Part shown: one piece after another, positions 7,475 to 14,675 of the stretch
Layout: each line of letters opens with the position of its first letter
How positions within the stretch are numbered: the first letter of the stretch is position 1
Notes under the pieces: generated by a model
What the model was told of the DNA's origin: nothing
The model's database searches: none
What the model saw: the letters and a program-made list of their open reading frames with translations, nothing else
Virus record (IMG/VR): IMGVR_UViG_3300003322_000406
Coordinates: 1-47,348 of that record
Strand: one strand, 5' to 3'
Length of the DNA: 47,348 nt
DNA from: a virus
Position numbers and translations under genes: made by a program

Positions 7475-7754
7475 CGTTCAGGTATTGCATTGCATATTTA
7501 AATCCGGCGCATGGTTGCGGGTTAGCCTGGTCGCCCATGTGGCAAAGGAAGGTGCCGTAATAGGCTATACATTCCACGGCCTGCCGTATGTTTTCTTCGT
7601 CCAGGTTGGCCTCTGTGCCTGGCCGGAAGGCACACCCTGAACACATTTTGCCGCACTCACCCAGCCCCGCGCCCGCGCGTGCTACTTCCACCACCCAGGT
7701 GGACCAGTTTACCGGCTCCTTTGGCTTTAATATGGGCGGGTATTTAATCGGCAT
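7461..7754 (-). CDS. Cysteine-rich small protein between terminase genes (97 aa)
   Basis: The gene overlaps both its neighbours, terS by 11 bases and terL by 14, so translation is coupled. The product has a dense cysteine pattern: GECGKMCSGCAFRPG near residues 33-47, then ECIAYYGTFLCHMG, then PCAGF. Six cysteines and one histidine could bind zinc or an iron-sulphur cluster. No family is recognised. Its place between the terminase subunits suggests a packaging accessory factor, but this rests on position only. Confidence 0.8.
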   Translation of the reverse strand: MPIKYPPILKPKEPVNWSTWVVEVARAGAGLGECGKMCSGCAFRPGTEANLDEENIRQAVECIAYYGTFLCHMGDQANPQPCAGFKYAMQYLNDAGQ

Positions 7755-8364
7755 TTTGCTGGGTTATGATCTGCGGCGCCGCGCTGGTTTCCCTGGTCTT
7801 AAACACCACCCGGCGTATTACGGTGGTGCTGGTGCTGTTGTTGTTGGTATTGTTCACCTGGACGGCTACCTGCGGAACCTCAATACCCAGGATTTTGCAC
7901 CGCATTTCAACGCACCACTGGATCCCGCGCAGGTACTGCGGGTCGCCCGCTCCCTGCTTATGGTCTTCCTTCACCTGGGCCACGGCCATGCGTCCGCCTT
8001 CGTCGCCCTTCTTTTTGGTTTTGCTGGTGTTCTTCACTATCTCGCAGGAACGGCGCCACGCGTCCCAGTACGTCGTTTCCAGGGCGTTTATTTTAGCCAG
8101 CTCGATAGCCTTGTGATTGTCCACTAACTGGCTTTTATGTTCCTTCCATTCGTCGATGGCTTCGTTAACATATTTCGCCACGGTGTGCCTGGTGAAGTTG
8201 TGGCCGCCGGTTTGTTCCCTTGCCAGTTCAGCGACCTGGGCCTGGGTATGGCCTTGCAGGTATAGGCTAACAATTAAATTTTTCCACCCTTCCACGCGTG
8301 CCTTAGCCGGGGTAAGTGTGGGTTTTCCACCGCTTTTTGTTTTCGGGTTTCGGTTTCCTTTCAT
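7744..8364 (-). CDS. terS: Terminase small subunit-like DNA-binding protein (206 aa)
   Basis: Start at ATG 8364 (MKGNRNPK); ten upstream codons lie over the terminator and are excluded. A helix-turn-helix is visible at about residues 30-75 (LQGHTQAQVAELAREQ then FTRHTVAKYVNEA), with basic flanks. The middle is helical and charged; the C-terminus is rich in Asn, Thr and Ser. Size, HTH and position one gene upstream of terL fit a terminase small subunit, which recognises the packaging site and forms the recognition ring. It is the first gene after a strong terminator, yet no clear -7 promoter was found upstream. Confidence 0.7.
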   Translation of the reverse strand: MKGNRNPKTKSGGKPTLTPAKARVEGWKNLIVSLYLQGHTQAQVAELAREQTGGHNFTRHTVAKYVNEAIDEWKEHKSQLVDNHKAIELAKINALETTYWDAWRRSCEIVKNTSKTKKKGDEGGRMAVAQVKEDHKQGAGDPQYLRGIQWCVEMRCKILGIEVPQVAVQVNNTNNNSTSTTVIRRVVFKTRETSAAPQIITQQNAD

Positions 8365-8383
8365 TTTCCTTTCAGTTTTGCGA

Positions 8384-8426
8384 CAAAAAAACACGGGTAG
8401 CGGTTTTGCCGATCGCTGCCCGTGTT
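8384..8426 (-). terminator. Strong intrinsic terminator between early and packaging genes
   Basis: A 13-bp stem with one wobble (8414-8426 with 8390-8402) and an 11-base loop is followed on the minus strand by seven T. It lies downstream of the gene ending at 8472 and directly upstream of the small terminase, separating the early region from the late region. Confidence 0.8.
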
Positions 8427-8436
8427 ACAAATTACG

Positions 8437-8466
8437 CGCTTTTCGTGCGTTTTATGCGGAAAAGCG
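8437..8466. other. Second hairpin before the early/late terminator
   Basis: Arms 8437-8444 (CGCTTTTC) and 8459-8466 (GAAAAGCG) are exact complements around a 14-base loop, between the stop at 8472 and the main terminator. It may extend termination or protect the 3' end of the transcript. Confidence 0.5.
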
Positions 8467-8471
8467 TACGA

Positions 8472-9332
8472 TTATCCCGCGTTACTGCCTTCCTGGGCAT
8501 CCCTGCGCGGGTTTACCACGGCTTCGCCGCCTTCCTCTATGTCACGCTTCGTGGTATGTGTACGGCCGTCGCCTGTCTGTACAACGCCGCCGGGCGGGAA
8601 TGGCTTACGGCCCAGCACTTCGCGCCCGTACCACTGTTCCCGTGCCTTTACTGCGTTATTGAAAGCCACCAGGCCATTGACCAGGTAGGCGGCCAGTATA
8701 AAGTCCGGCGTATCGCTGTCGGCTTCCTGGCTGTACCGGTTCACCAGGCTGGTAAGTTCCTGGGCGAACGTCCGCGGCGTATTGTCTTCCAGCCTGCGCA
8801 CCGCTTCCGCGGCCGCCACTATGTCCTTCGCGTCCTGCAATACGTCGGTTAATTCCTGGTCGCGCCGCAGCCCTACACTGGGGTCGTGTATGTTATCAGC
8901 TTCCAGGGTTTCCAGGTATGGTATTGCCGCAGTCAATGCGCCCAGCCAATCGCCGGTATGCTTTGTATAGGTTGGGGCTTTCGGCTCGTCGTGTGGCACA
9001 TCATGGCCGGAAAATTGGCCGATCATGTCCACCACCGGTATGCGCATGTCCGCGGCCAGTTGCCGCTCCGCCCTCATGCCTGGGCTTAATTTCGGGCCGG
9101 TTAGCCACATTTCCTGGATAATGCCGGACCGGATAACGGCCATATCGTTGGCAATACCACGCTCCCGTTCTTCCGGGCTGTGGTCGTCCAGGCTCACAAT
9201 GTCGGCGTAATAAGGCACCAGGGGCACCACGTCGGGCCTGGTTAAATTGATTTCCCGAACTATCCGGCGCAGGTCGGCCAGGTTTGCGGCCACGTCGCCG
9301 CCAATGCAATGGGCTATATAAACGATCTTCAT
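8472..9332 (-). CDS. DUF4406/deoxyribosyltransferase-like domain fused to a phage C-terminal domain (286 aa)
   Basis: Start at ATG 9332 (MKIVYIAHCIGG). Residues 1-125 resemble the DUF4406 / nucleoside 2-deoxyribosyltransferase-like fold: KIVYIAHCIGGD at the start, a central PLVPYYADIV, and ER.IANDMAVIRSG with a conserved acidic region. Residues 160-250 form a second domain (TPDFILAAYLVNGLVAFNNAV, then REQWYGR) that I recall as a separate phage family in other phages. The fusion suggests a nucleotide- or nucleoside-metabolism role, but I cannot name the substrate. It is the last gene of the early operon and is followed by two hairpins. Confidence 0.65.
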   Translation of the reverse strand: MKIVYIAHCIGGDVAANLADLRRIVREINLTRPDVVPLVPYYADIVSLDDHSPEERERGIANDMAVIRSGIIQEMWLTGPKLSPGMRAERQLAADMRIPVVDMIGQFSGHDVPHDEPKAPTYTKHTGDWLGALTAAIPYLETLEADNIHDPSVGLRRDQELTDVLQDAKDIVAAAEAVRRLEDNTPRTFAQELTSLVNRYSQEADSDTPDFILAAYLVNGLVAFNNAVKAREQWYGREVLGRKPFPPGGVVQTGDGRTHTTKRDIEEGGEAVVNPRRDAQEGSNAG

Positions 9333-9396
9333 TTTGTTGAATTGAGTGTTTAAAAGTTGTGGATTTCCGGCCGTTTTGGCCTGTATTGGATATAAA

Positions 9397-9415
9397 AACG
9401 GGGCGTTTTCCCGTT
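9397..9415 (-). terminator. Small hairpin terminator after the 249-aa gene
   Basis: On the minus strand AACGGG (9415-9410) and CCCGTT (9402-9397) form a 6-bp stem with a 7-base loop and run into TTTTA. It lies in the 116-base gap between 9332 and 9449. The rest of the gap is A/T rich, with no clear promoter. Confidence 0.6.
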
Positions 9416-9448
9416 GTGGTCGAAATAAGCAAAACAAAATATCCTTAT

Positions 9449-10198
9449 TTATGGAAAAGTAGCCGTAACGCCGCAGCTATTGCACCGGTACGTTGTCGTG
9501 CCGCTGGGGCTGGTGCCGCCATCCTGCACCATTTCGCCGTCTTCACATTGTTCGCAGGGCCAGTCCCGGCAATCTTCACCGGCCAGGGCCTTGCCGATTT
9601 TATTACCGTCTGTTTCCACGTCCAAGTATTCCGGTTCTTTAAACGGTTGGTATGTGCTGGGGCGCCACCGCACTACCTTGTCCAGCATATCCGGCAGCCC
9701 TTCGCATATTTCGGCCTGTTCCCGATCGTATCCCCAGCCCTCCAATTCGTAGGGGCTAACTATAAGGCGGTTTGAACTGGTAACAACATTATAAAACCCT
9801 TCCTTTTTAGGCTTTTCTGTCGCTTCCCGCCATATCTCTGAAAACTCAAAATCGGGAATGTATAAGCAGCCGCAGGCGGGGCATTTTGCCAGCTTTCCAC
9901 GGTCGTTATATTCCAGGTCGGCGTACTTATGTGCATCATTGCAATGGCTGCACTTTGACCATTCCCGCTCCGGTAGCGGTTCCAGTTCTTCCGCGCGGGC
10001 GCCTATGTTGTCGTCGTTGAAAAACCGCAGGACCTTAACGGTACCGGTCCGGGCCTTGCCCCGCCGGTACGCCTGCTTTCTAAAAACCCGTTCTTTACGG
10101 ACTACCTTAAACGGCATACCTGCCAGGTGTTTGCGTGTGGGGCTGTCGCTGCCCACGAAATAGTAGGTTTCGCCTACCACGATCTCGCTTTTTAGCAT
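9449..10198 (-). CDS. Zinc-ribbon protein (249 aa)
   Basis: Two cysteine pairs suggest a zinc ribbon in the middle (WSKCSHCND near residue 82 and KCPACGC near residue 105). A second one is at the C-terminus (CRDWPCEQCEDG and YRCNSCG), which looks like a restored or degenerate ribbon. The N-terminal 60 residues are basic (KARTGTVKV). Nucleic-acid binding is plausible; no family is recognised. The ATG follows the early leader motif (AAAAATCGTTACAC then ATG), so the gene is part of the leader-motif set. Confidence 0.75.
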   Translation of the reverse strand: MLKSEIVVGETYYFVGSDSPTRKHLAGMPFKVVRKERVFRKQAYRRGKARTGTVKVLRFFNDDNIGARAEELEPLPEREWSKCSHCNDAHKYADLEYNDRGKLAKCPACGCLYIPDFEFSEIWREATEKPKKEGFYNVVTSSNRLIVSPYELEGWGYDREQAEICEGLPDMLDKVVRWRPSTYQPFKEPEYLDVETDGNKIGKALAGEDCRDWPCEQCEDGEMVQDGGTSPSGTTTYRCNSCGVTATFP

Positions 10199-10200
10199 GT

Positions 10201-10211
10201 GTAACGATTTT
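10201..10211 (-). promoter_or_regulatory. Early leader motif AATCGTTAC, copy 1
   Basis: The minus strand reads AAAATCGTTAC, two bases before the ATG at 10198. One of eight near-identical leaders in front of early genes. Confidence 0.75.
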
Positions 10212-10483
10212 TAATATTTGAGTTTACCCCCTTCGCTGGGCTTACCATCCCAGGTCCAGGAATTAATTTTATTTACTGCAACGGATATTTCCAGCCCTAA
10301 GCGATACCACGGCACCTGGTCGCACTCCAATAGCCACCCGCCGTTCCTAACCGCGTAACTGGTTGCAGGATGCCAGGATACTTTTATATTAGTTAAACCC
10401 TTTTGATAGGCGGCAATTACAATTTTATGGTTTTTGCTTAATGGGCCGTTCGGATTGTGGGTATATACTTTTATTTTTCCCAT
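10211..10483 (-). CDS. Hypothetical protein (90 aa)
   Basis: A small protein with regularly spaced aromatic residues (WHPATSYAVRNGGWLLECDQVPWYRL; only parts are distinctive) and a basic N-terminus. Its start shares a base with the stop of the preceding gene (TAATG coupling). No family is recognised. Placed in the early operon between a 143-aa gene and the zinc-ribbon gene. Confidence 0.75.
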   Translation of the reverse strand: MGKIKVYTHNPNGPLSKNHKIVIAAYQKGLTNIKVSWHPATSYAVRNGGWLLECDQVPWYRLGLEISVAVNKINSWTWDGKPSEGGKLKY

Positions 10484-10914
10484 TACTTAACGTTTTTTGG
10501 GTTCAGCCTTGAACTGGCCCAGGCTTCGCGTAACGCCTGTAACCGCTCATATTCCTGCGGGTGGTTGGCTTTCTGCCAGGCTTCCACGGCTGCATCTGTG
10601 TCGCGCCATAACTGCGCGTCCAGCCGTTGCCACTGGGCCTCGTCTACCTGGGCCACGATTTCAAAGGCGCCCGGCTGTATGTGGCGGCTCATTTGCCCAG
10701 GCCCGCCCCGGCTTTCTGCCTTATCCAGTCCGCTGCCGTCGCCGTTGTCAATGTAAAATTTATACCCTTTTTGGTCGGTAACTTCCACGGCCTGCCTGGT
10801 TTGTCCGGCAAATGCGTTTTGCCAGGCCAGGGGTGGATCTGCTACCGCTGCCAGCCGGACCAATACCACACGGTACTCGGTCGGCTCTGTGTAGTTCCAA
10901 AAGCCTTTTTTCAT
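10483..10914 (-). CDS. Hypothetical protein (143 aa)
   Basis: Start at ATG 10914 (MKKGFWNYTEP), which lies just after a copy of the early leader motif; the upstream extension of this frame overlaps the helicase gene and is not used. The N-terminal half looks like a beta-rich domain (PTEYRVVLVRLAAVADP, YKFYIDNGDGSG). The C-terminal half is helical and charged with several Trp. No family is recognised. It follows the helicase gene with twelve bases between and may act with it in DNA metabolism. Confidence 0.75.
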   Translation of the reverse strand: MKKGFWNYTEPTEYRVVLVRLAAVADPPLAWQNAFAGQTRQAVEVTDQKGYKFYIDNGDGSGLDKAESRGGPGQMSRHIQPGAFEIVAQVDEAQWQRLDAQLWRDTDAAVEAWQKANHPQEYERLQALREAWASSRLNPKNVK

Positions 10915-10916
10915 TT

Positions 10917-10927
10917 GTAACGATTTT
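10917..10927 (-). promoter_or_regulatory. Early leader motif AATCGTTAC, copy 2
   Basis: The minus strand reads AAAATCGTTAC, two bases before the ATG at 10914. It overlaps the stop region of the helicase gene. Confidence 0.75.
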
Positions 10928-12125
10928 AGTTTATGATTATTCGCAGCCCTTCCGGGGTCCTTACCCTGGATAATGCTACATAGTCCTGGCCCTTCATAAA
11001 ACAGGGGCGGCGCAGGTCTATGGTACATTCGTCGAAGGTCAAGCCCTGGGCCTTGTGGATGCTCAACGCATAGGCCAGCTTAAAAGGAAACTGGGTAATA
11101 CTGCCAAGTTCTTCCAGTTCCAGGCTGTCGCTGGCTTTGTTGTAAACATATTGCTTTTTCGTAATGGTTACCGGCTCCATTGCGTAGTCCACGTTTCCCA
11201 CGCGTATGAAGTGGCAGCCCTGGTGGCTTACAAATATGCCCAGCGTGCCGTTGCGTAATGGGTTTTCCTGGCTGTTCACCAGGTACATAATTTTGCAGCC
11301 GTTTTTAACCTGTATTTCGTTTTCCAGGTTAAAGTCCTGGGGCTTCGCCTGGCCGCTTATGGTGGCCGTAAACGTGAACTGTTCCCCGGCCTGGGCTTCC
11401 AGCCCCGCCTGGTTATAGGCGGCCACCGTAGCGTTGTAGGGCGCCAAAATAATGCCCTTCGGTTCGGTATGGATGAACTGCCGGAAGTATGGCGCTTTAA
11501 TGCCTTCGCGCACCAGGTTCAGGGCTTCGATAAATTCCGGGTTGTCCTGCCTTAAAACTTCGTCCAGTTCAATGGTTACAGGTTGCAGCTTCTTAAACAC
11601 CTGGGCGAACTGGAACGTGTCGCCGTCATAGGTTTGGTACAGGACGCTGCGGGTATTGTCTTCCAGGATAGGCGGCAACTGTTTCAGGTCGCCCACAAAA
11701 ATGATTTGCTTACTATCCAGGCCCTTTAACCCGTTTTTGCGCAGTGTCCAGTTCATGCCGTCCAGCACGTCCGGGCGCAACATGCTAACTTCGTCAATAA
11801 CGACGGTATCGGCCTTTTGTAGTACTTCCCTGGCACCCTTCCGCACAAAGTTGCAGGCGTCATAATCCAACACGCCAAACGGTGGCAGCTTAAACATGCT
11901 GTGAATGGTTTGCCCGTCTATGTTGTTGGCTGCTATTCCAGTCGGTGCCACGGCTATAACCTTGCGGCCCGCCTGCTGTAGCTTTTGGATGGCCCGACGC
12001 ACAATGAAGGACTTACCGGTACCGGCCTTACCGGTTAAAAAAACGTTCTGCCCATTACCTACGGCCTGCAAAAAAATTTCCTGTTTGGCGGTTAAAATTT
12101 CCGATTCCTGGCTAATTGTTTCCAT
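10926..12125 (-). CDS. Pif1/RecD2/Dda-type SF1B DNA helicase (399 aa)
   Basis: All main superfamily 1 motifs are visible: Walker A GKAGTGKS (residues 32-39), motif Ia APTGIAA (60-66), Walker B VIDEVSM (109-115), motif III GDLKQLPP near 145, motif V-like SIHKAQGLT near 352 and motif VI VALSRV near 383. The order and spacing match a Pif1/Dda-like 5'-3' helicase with a short accessory region between motifs III and V. It would unwind DNA in phage replication or recombination. It overlaps the preceding zinc-finger gene by 14 bases. The C-terminus ends soon after motif VI, so no extra domain is present. Confidence 0.9.
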   Translation of the reverse strand: METISQESEILTAKQEIFLQAVGNGQNVFLTGKAGTGKSFIVRRAIQKLQQAGRKVIAVAPTGIAANNIDGQTIHSMFKLPPFGVLDYDACNFVRKGAREVLQKADTVVIDEVSMLRPDVLDGMNWTLRKNGLKGLDSKQIIFVGDLKQLPPILEDNTRSVLYQTYDGDTFQFAQVFKKLQPVTIELDEVLRQDNPEFIEALNLVREGIKAPYFRQFIHTEPKGIILAPYNATVAAYNQAGLEAQAGEQFTFTATISGQAKPQDFNLENEIQVKNGCKIMYLVNSQENPLRNGTLGIFVSHQGCHFIRVGNVDYAMEPVTITKKQYVYNKASDSLELEELGSITQFPFKLAYALSIHKAQGLTFDECTIDLRRPCFMKGQDYVALSRVRTPEGLRIIIN

Positions 12126-12390
12126 TGGCAGGCGTTTGGGCTGGGTTATACCATAGGTTTACTTCGTTGCTGAACGCCTTACGATCGCGGCGCCATAGCG
12201 TGTCCAGGCGGTTAAATTCGCGGGTTATGATAGGCTGCGTTTCCCTGGTTGCTTCGCCCAGTTGGGCCTGCAGCCGCGCCTGGATAATGCCGCGCATGTT
12301 CTGCCAGTCGTTTAAACAGGTGTTACAAAGGGCCTGCCCTACCGGCGCGGCCTTTTTACAGTGGTTACATTCGTGTGTTTGTTCTGCCAT
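12112..12390 (-). CDS. Small zinc-finger protein (92 aa)
   Basis: Start at ATG 12390 (MAEQTHECNHC). The N-terminus carries a C-x2-C ... C-x2-C zinc finger (CNHCKKAAP, then LCNTC) within residues 8-30. A helical, Arg-rich C-terminal part follows. The end overlaps the helicase start by 14 bases, which suggests coupled synthesis and perhaps a helicase partner or DNA-binding adaptor. No family is recognised. Confidence 0.75.
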   Translation of the reverse strand: MAEQTHECNHCKKAAPVGQALCNTCLNDWQNMRGIIQARLQAQLGEATRETQPIITREFNRLDTLWRRDRKAFSNEVNLWYNPAQTPANGNN

Positions 12391-12409
12391 AAAGTAACAA
12401 TTTTGAGGT

Positions 12410-12604
12410 TTAAAAATCCACGCTTTCCAGCGTATCCCAGCGCCATAGCTGGTTAATGTTTTCACGTTTTACCCGCCACTTTGGGTTCAATCCCGCGGGT
12501 AGTTTCGACGGCTTCGGCTTCGCCATAAGTGCAGCAAACCTGGCCGCAATATCCGGCGCCATCGGTTTAACTGGGTAAATCTTGCCTTTTCCGCGTTTTG
12601 GCAT
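12410..12604 (-). CDS. Basic small protein (64 aa)
   Basis: A strongly basic N-terminus (MPKRGKGKIYPVK) and a Trp-rich C-terminus (LWRWDTLESVDF). Spacing of 19 to 21 bases on each side and shared orientation with the methyltransferase and zinc-finger genes support a real gene. It may bind nucleic acid; no family is recognised. Confidence 0.7.
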   Translation of the reverse strand: MPKRGKGKIYPVKPMAPDIAARFAALMAKPKPSKLPAGLNPKWRVKRENINQLWRWDTLESVDF

Positions 12605-12625
12605 TTCATCGGTGGTTTATTTAGG

Positions 12626-13306
12626 TCATTTAAAAAGGGTGTCCTGCGTTGGTTGGGCCTCTCTTTTCAGGGCGGTGGTTATGTTGTCTTCGTCCAGTTC
12701 AAACCCGTAATAGTTCCGGTTCAGCTTTTGGCATACCACCGCCGTGGTGCCGCTGCCCATGAACGGGTCCACGATCGTGTCGCCTGGTTCGCTGTTTTCG
12801 CGCACGATCTTTTCAATAATTTCCAGGGTCTTCTGTGTTGGGTGGACCTTTTCGCCGTTCGTAGCCTTTGCACCGGCGGCAAAGCCAGGGGACCGCCATA
12901 TATTGCCGCCCTTCTTTTTCGCGTCATTCTGCACACAATGGAACATTATAAACTCATGCTGAAACGCGTAAAAGTTCCCGGCGCCGCTCATTTTGTCCCA
13001 TACGATCAGGTTACGGCAACCCAGGATGGCATCGAAAAGCGGATAGTAAAAGGCATAGCCGCGCCAATCTGTGAACCAGTACACCTCCCCGTCGGGGCGT
13101 AGGATGCGTTTAATTTCGCTGTACAGTTCTTTGTAAAACGGCTTACATATTGCCAGGTCCACAAAGCTGCCGCGCTGTCCGTTGTGGGTCATGCCCAGGA
13201 AATACGGCGGGTCTGCCACTACCAGCTTCGTGCTGCCGCTGGGTATCAATTTCACACCGTCCAGGCAGTCCATGTTGTGGATACGGTTTATTTCCAGCGC
13301 GTTCAT
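12626..13306 (-). CDS. Orphan DNA methyltransferase, DPPY type (226 aa)
   Basis: An amino-methyltransferase acting on adenine N6 or cytosine N4. Motif IV is ADPPYF (residues 31-36) and motif I DPFMGSGTT (about 180-188), in the order IV then I, as in beta-class enzymes. WDKMSGAGNFY and HPTQK in between are family features. There is no linked restriction gene, so it is an orphan enzyme that could protect phage DNA or mark it. It is translationally coupled to the 113-aa gene upstream (ATGA overlap at 13303-13306). The target site cannot be read from the sequence. Confidence 0.88.
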   Translation of the reverse strand: MNALEINRIHNMDCLDGVKLIPSGSTKLVVADPPYFLGMTHNGQRGSFVDLAICKPFYKELYSEIKRILRPDGEVYWFTDWRGYAFYYPLFDAILGCRNLIVWDKMSGAGNFYAFQHEFIMFHCVQNDAKKKGGNIWRSPGFAAGAKATNGEKVHPTQKTLEIIEKIVRENSEPGDTIVDPFMGSGTTAVVCQKLNRNYYGFELDEDNITTALKREAQPTQDTLFK

Positions 13307-13644
13307 TGGCCTTTATTTGCAGGGTCAACGAATTGGCCGGGGTTCCCGCCCACTTTACGCGCAGTTGCCTGGGCCTTACCCTTCGCCTGCTGTTCGGCCA
13401 TAAAGGCGCGGGCCGCTTTACCCGCCCACTTTACGCGCAGTTGCATGGCCCACTGCCACAACTTGAATTTTAACCGGTCCTTTACATTGAACAGGGTTAA
13501 CGCTGCACCAATGATGGCCGCAACGCCTTCCACCAGGTAAGGGGTAAACACTTCAAACCAGGATAACGCGGGGCCTGTCCTGGATAGTTTGAAATACAGG
13601 GCCAGCAAAAACAGGCCATCGAAAACGCTAAATTGTCGCTTCAT
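13303..13644 (-). CDS. Membrane-associated protein, first gene of an early unit (113 aa)
   Basis: One or two hydrophobic stretches lie near residues 8-17 (VFDGLFLLALYF) and 36-52 (LVEGVAAIIGAALTLF). A basic, Ala/Lys-rich C-terminus follows. A promoter with the shared operator motif lies directly upstream, so this gene heads the transcription unit that runs through the methyltransferase and helicase. The coding sequence contains two exact 24-bp copies of one sequence, read in two different frames (see repeats). No family is recognised. Confidence 0.75.
   Translation of the reverse strand: MKRQFSVFDGLFLLALYFKLSRTGPALSWFEVFTPYLVEGVAAIIGAALTLFNVKDRLKFKLWQWAMQLRVKWAGKAARAFMAEQQAKGKAQATARKVGGNPGQFVDPANKGQ
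13345..13368. repeat. 24-bp direct repeat, copy 1
   Basis: Identical to 13421-13444, 76 bases away. Because 76 is not a multiple of three, the two copies are translated in different frames of the same gene. Confidence 0.9.
13421..13444. repeat. 24-bp direct repeat, copy 2
   Basis: Identical to 13345-13368. Here the minus-strand frame gives QLRVKWAG, while in the other copy it gives ATARKVGG. Confidence 0.9.
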
Positions 13645-13660
13645 TGTTTCGGTTTTGTTT

Positions 13661-13689
13661 CAAAAATAAGTATAAAAATGTTTCGGAAA
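13661..13689 (-). promoter_or_regulatory. Candidate promoter of the 113-aa/methyltransferase/helicase unit
   Basis: The -7 element is TATTTTTG (13668-13661) and a TTTC (13689-13686) lies 17 bases upstream as -33. GTTTCGG-type half sites flank it: CCGAAACA overlaps the -33, and ACCGAAACA lies between the -7 element and the ATG at 13644. A terminator stands immediately upstream. Confidence 0.55.
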
Positions 13690-13691
13690 AA

Positions 13692-13724
13692 ATAAAAAAG
13701 GCCCAAACGCCGAAACGCTGGGCC
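13692..13724 (-). terminator. Terminator after the 66-aa gene
   Basis: GGCCCA (13724-13719) pairs with TGGGCC (13705-13700) on the minus strand, followed by a T run (13699-13692). The loop contains a GTTTCGG copy. Confidence 0.7.
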
Positions 13725-13766
13725 AGGGTGTTAACCCCACTTACTACCATTAAATTCGGTGGTAAG

Positions 13767-13967
13767 TTAAAATAATTTCTGCGGTTGGCCCCCTTGCATT
13801 ATTGCGGCGGCCAGGTCGTCCACTTCCCGCTCCAACTTCCTGGACTTATTCAGCCAGTCCTGGGCAACCGTGGGAAGGTTCATTTTTCGGCTTTTAAAAT
13901 ACTCCTTTTGAGCGGTGCGCATATCCTGCACCAGCTTTGCGAAGGTTTGTAAACTACTGTTTTCCAT
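13767..13967 (-). CDS. Small helical protein (66 aa)
   Basis: A charged, helical protein (MENSSLQTFAKLVQDM, then KLEREVDDLAAAIM) without membrane segments. The ATG is three bases after the early leader motif. It overlaps the preceding 96-aa gene by 14 bases. No family is recognised; a small regulatory or adaptor protein is possible. Confidence 0.7.
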   Translation of the reverse strand: MENSSLQTFAKLVQDMRTAQKEYFKSRKMNLPTVAQDWLNKSRKLEREVDDLAAAIMQGGQPQKLF

Positions 13968-14244
13968 GTTGTAACGATTTTGAAGTTTCGGCGGCCTGCG
14001 CGGCCTCCATAAAAATTTTTAAGTCCTGTAAAGAAAGGTAAGCCAAAACATACAACCGGTTAAAAGGGTCGGCGTGGTGCGCTTTCATTCGTGCTACTTG
14101 TGTGGAATAATATTTATCTGTGTCTATGATCGTGGCCCAGGCTTTCAGCTTTACCGGTGGCTTTGGTAATGGCTTACCTTCAAACCAGGCCAGCATGGTG
14201 GCGCCTTTGGCTTGTAAGGCGGCCACCTTTTCCTCCCTGGTCAT
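13954..14244 (-). CDS. Hypothetical protein (96 aa)
   Basis: Start ATG overlaps the stop of the HNH gene by four bases. The protein has a helical N-terminus (MTREEKVAALQAKG), a Pro-rich hinge (KPLPKPPVK) and a helical C-terminal half (LYVLAYLSLQDLKIFME). No family is recognised. It is part of a tightly coupled group with the HNH protein and the exonuclease. Confidence 0.75.
   Translation of the reverse strand: MTREEKVAALQAKGATMLAWFEGKPLPKPPVKLKAWATIIDTDKYYSTQVARMKAHHADPFNRLYVLAYLSLQDLKIFMEAAQAAETSKSLQHGKQ
13971..13981 (-). promoter_or_regulatory. Early leader motif AATCGTTAC, copy 3
   Basis: AAAATCGTTAC on the minus strand, three bases before the ATG at 13967, inside the end of the 96-aa gene. 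Confidence 0.75.
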
Positions 14245-14675
14245 TTCTTTGGCCGGAAATATACCGGCACCCGGCGCCGTTCATTGTGCGCTATTTCTTC
14301 GTAAAACTGCGCCACCCGGTCAACCAATACCGGGAAAATAGGCATAGCCTGCACGAAGTCGGCGCCCTTGTTATCGTAGTCCGTATGGCAGTCGCCGCAC
14401 GCGTACCACCGGTTTAACGGATGCAGGGCCACCGACGGACAACCCTGTTTTTCTGATTTCGGGATAATGTGGGCAACGATCGCGGCCGGGTTTATCGCTT
14501 TGGTACCTGCCAGGCTTTTGCCGCAGTTTTCGCAGCACTTTGGCGCCTTTGCTACCTGGTCGGCAAAATAAACGCCCTGGGCCTTCTTTTCCTTCCGCTT
14601 CGCCCCTTCCGGCTTTGGCCCGTTCAGCTTCATTTGCTGCCGCTGCTGCCAGTAGGGTAGTTGTGCTTTGCTCAT
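14241..14675 (-). CDS. HNH-type nuclease or zinc-binding protein (144 aa)
   Basis: A Cys-His pattern of the HNH type is visible: CENCG (Cys 48, 51), VAHIIPKSE (His 69), then YACGDCHTDYDN (Cys 93, 96, His 97). The first metal-binding His of the beta-beta-alpha-metal fold would be His 69, and the second zinc knuckle is complete. The N-terminus is Gln- and Lys-rich. Starts with ATGA coupling to the exonuclease. Its clean fit into the operon and lack of an intron or odd composition suggest a resident early enzyme rather than a homing insert. Confidence 0.75.
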   Translation of the reverse strand: MSKAQLPYWQQRQQMKLNGPKPEGAKRKEKKAQGVYFADQVAKAPKCCENCGKSLAGTKAINPAAIVAHIIPKSEKQGCPSVALHPLNRWYACGDCHTDYDNKGADFVQAMPIFPVLVDRVAQFYEEIAHNERRRVPVYFRPKK

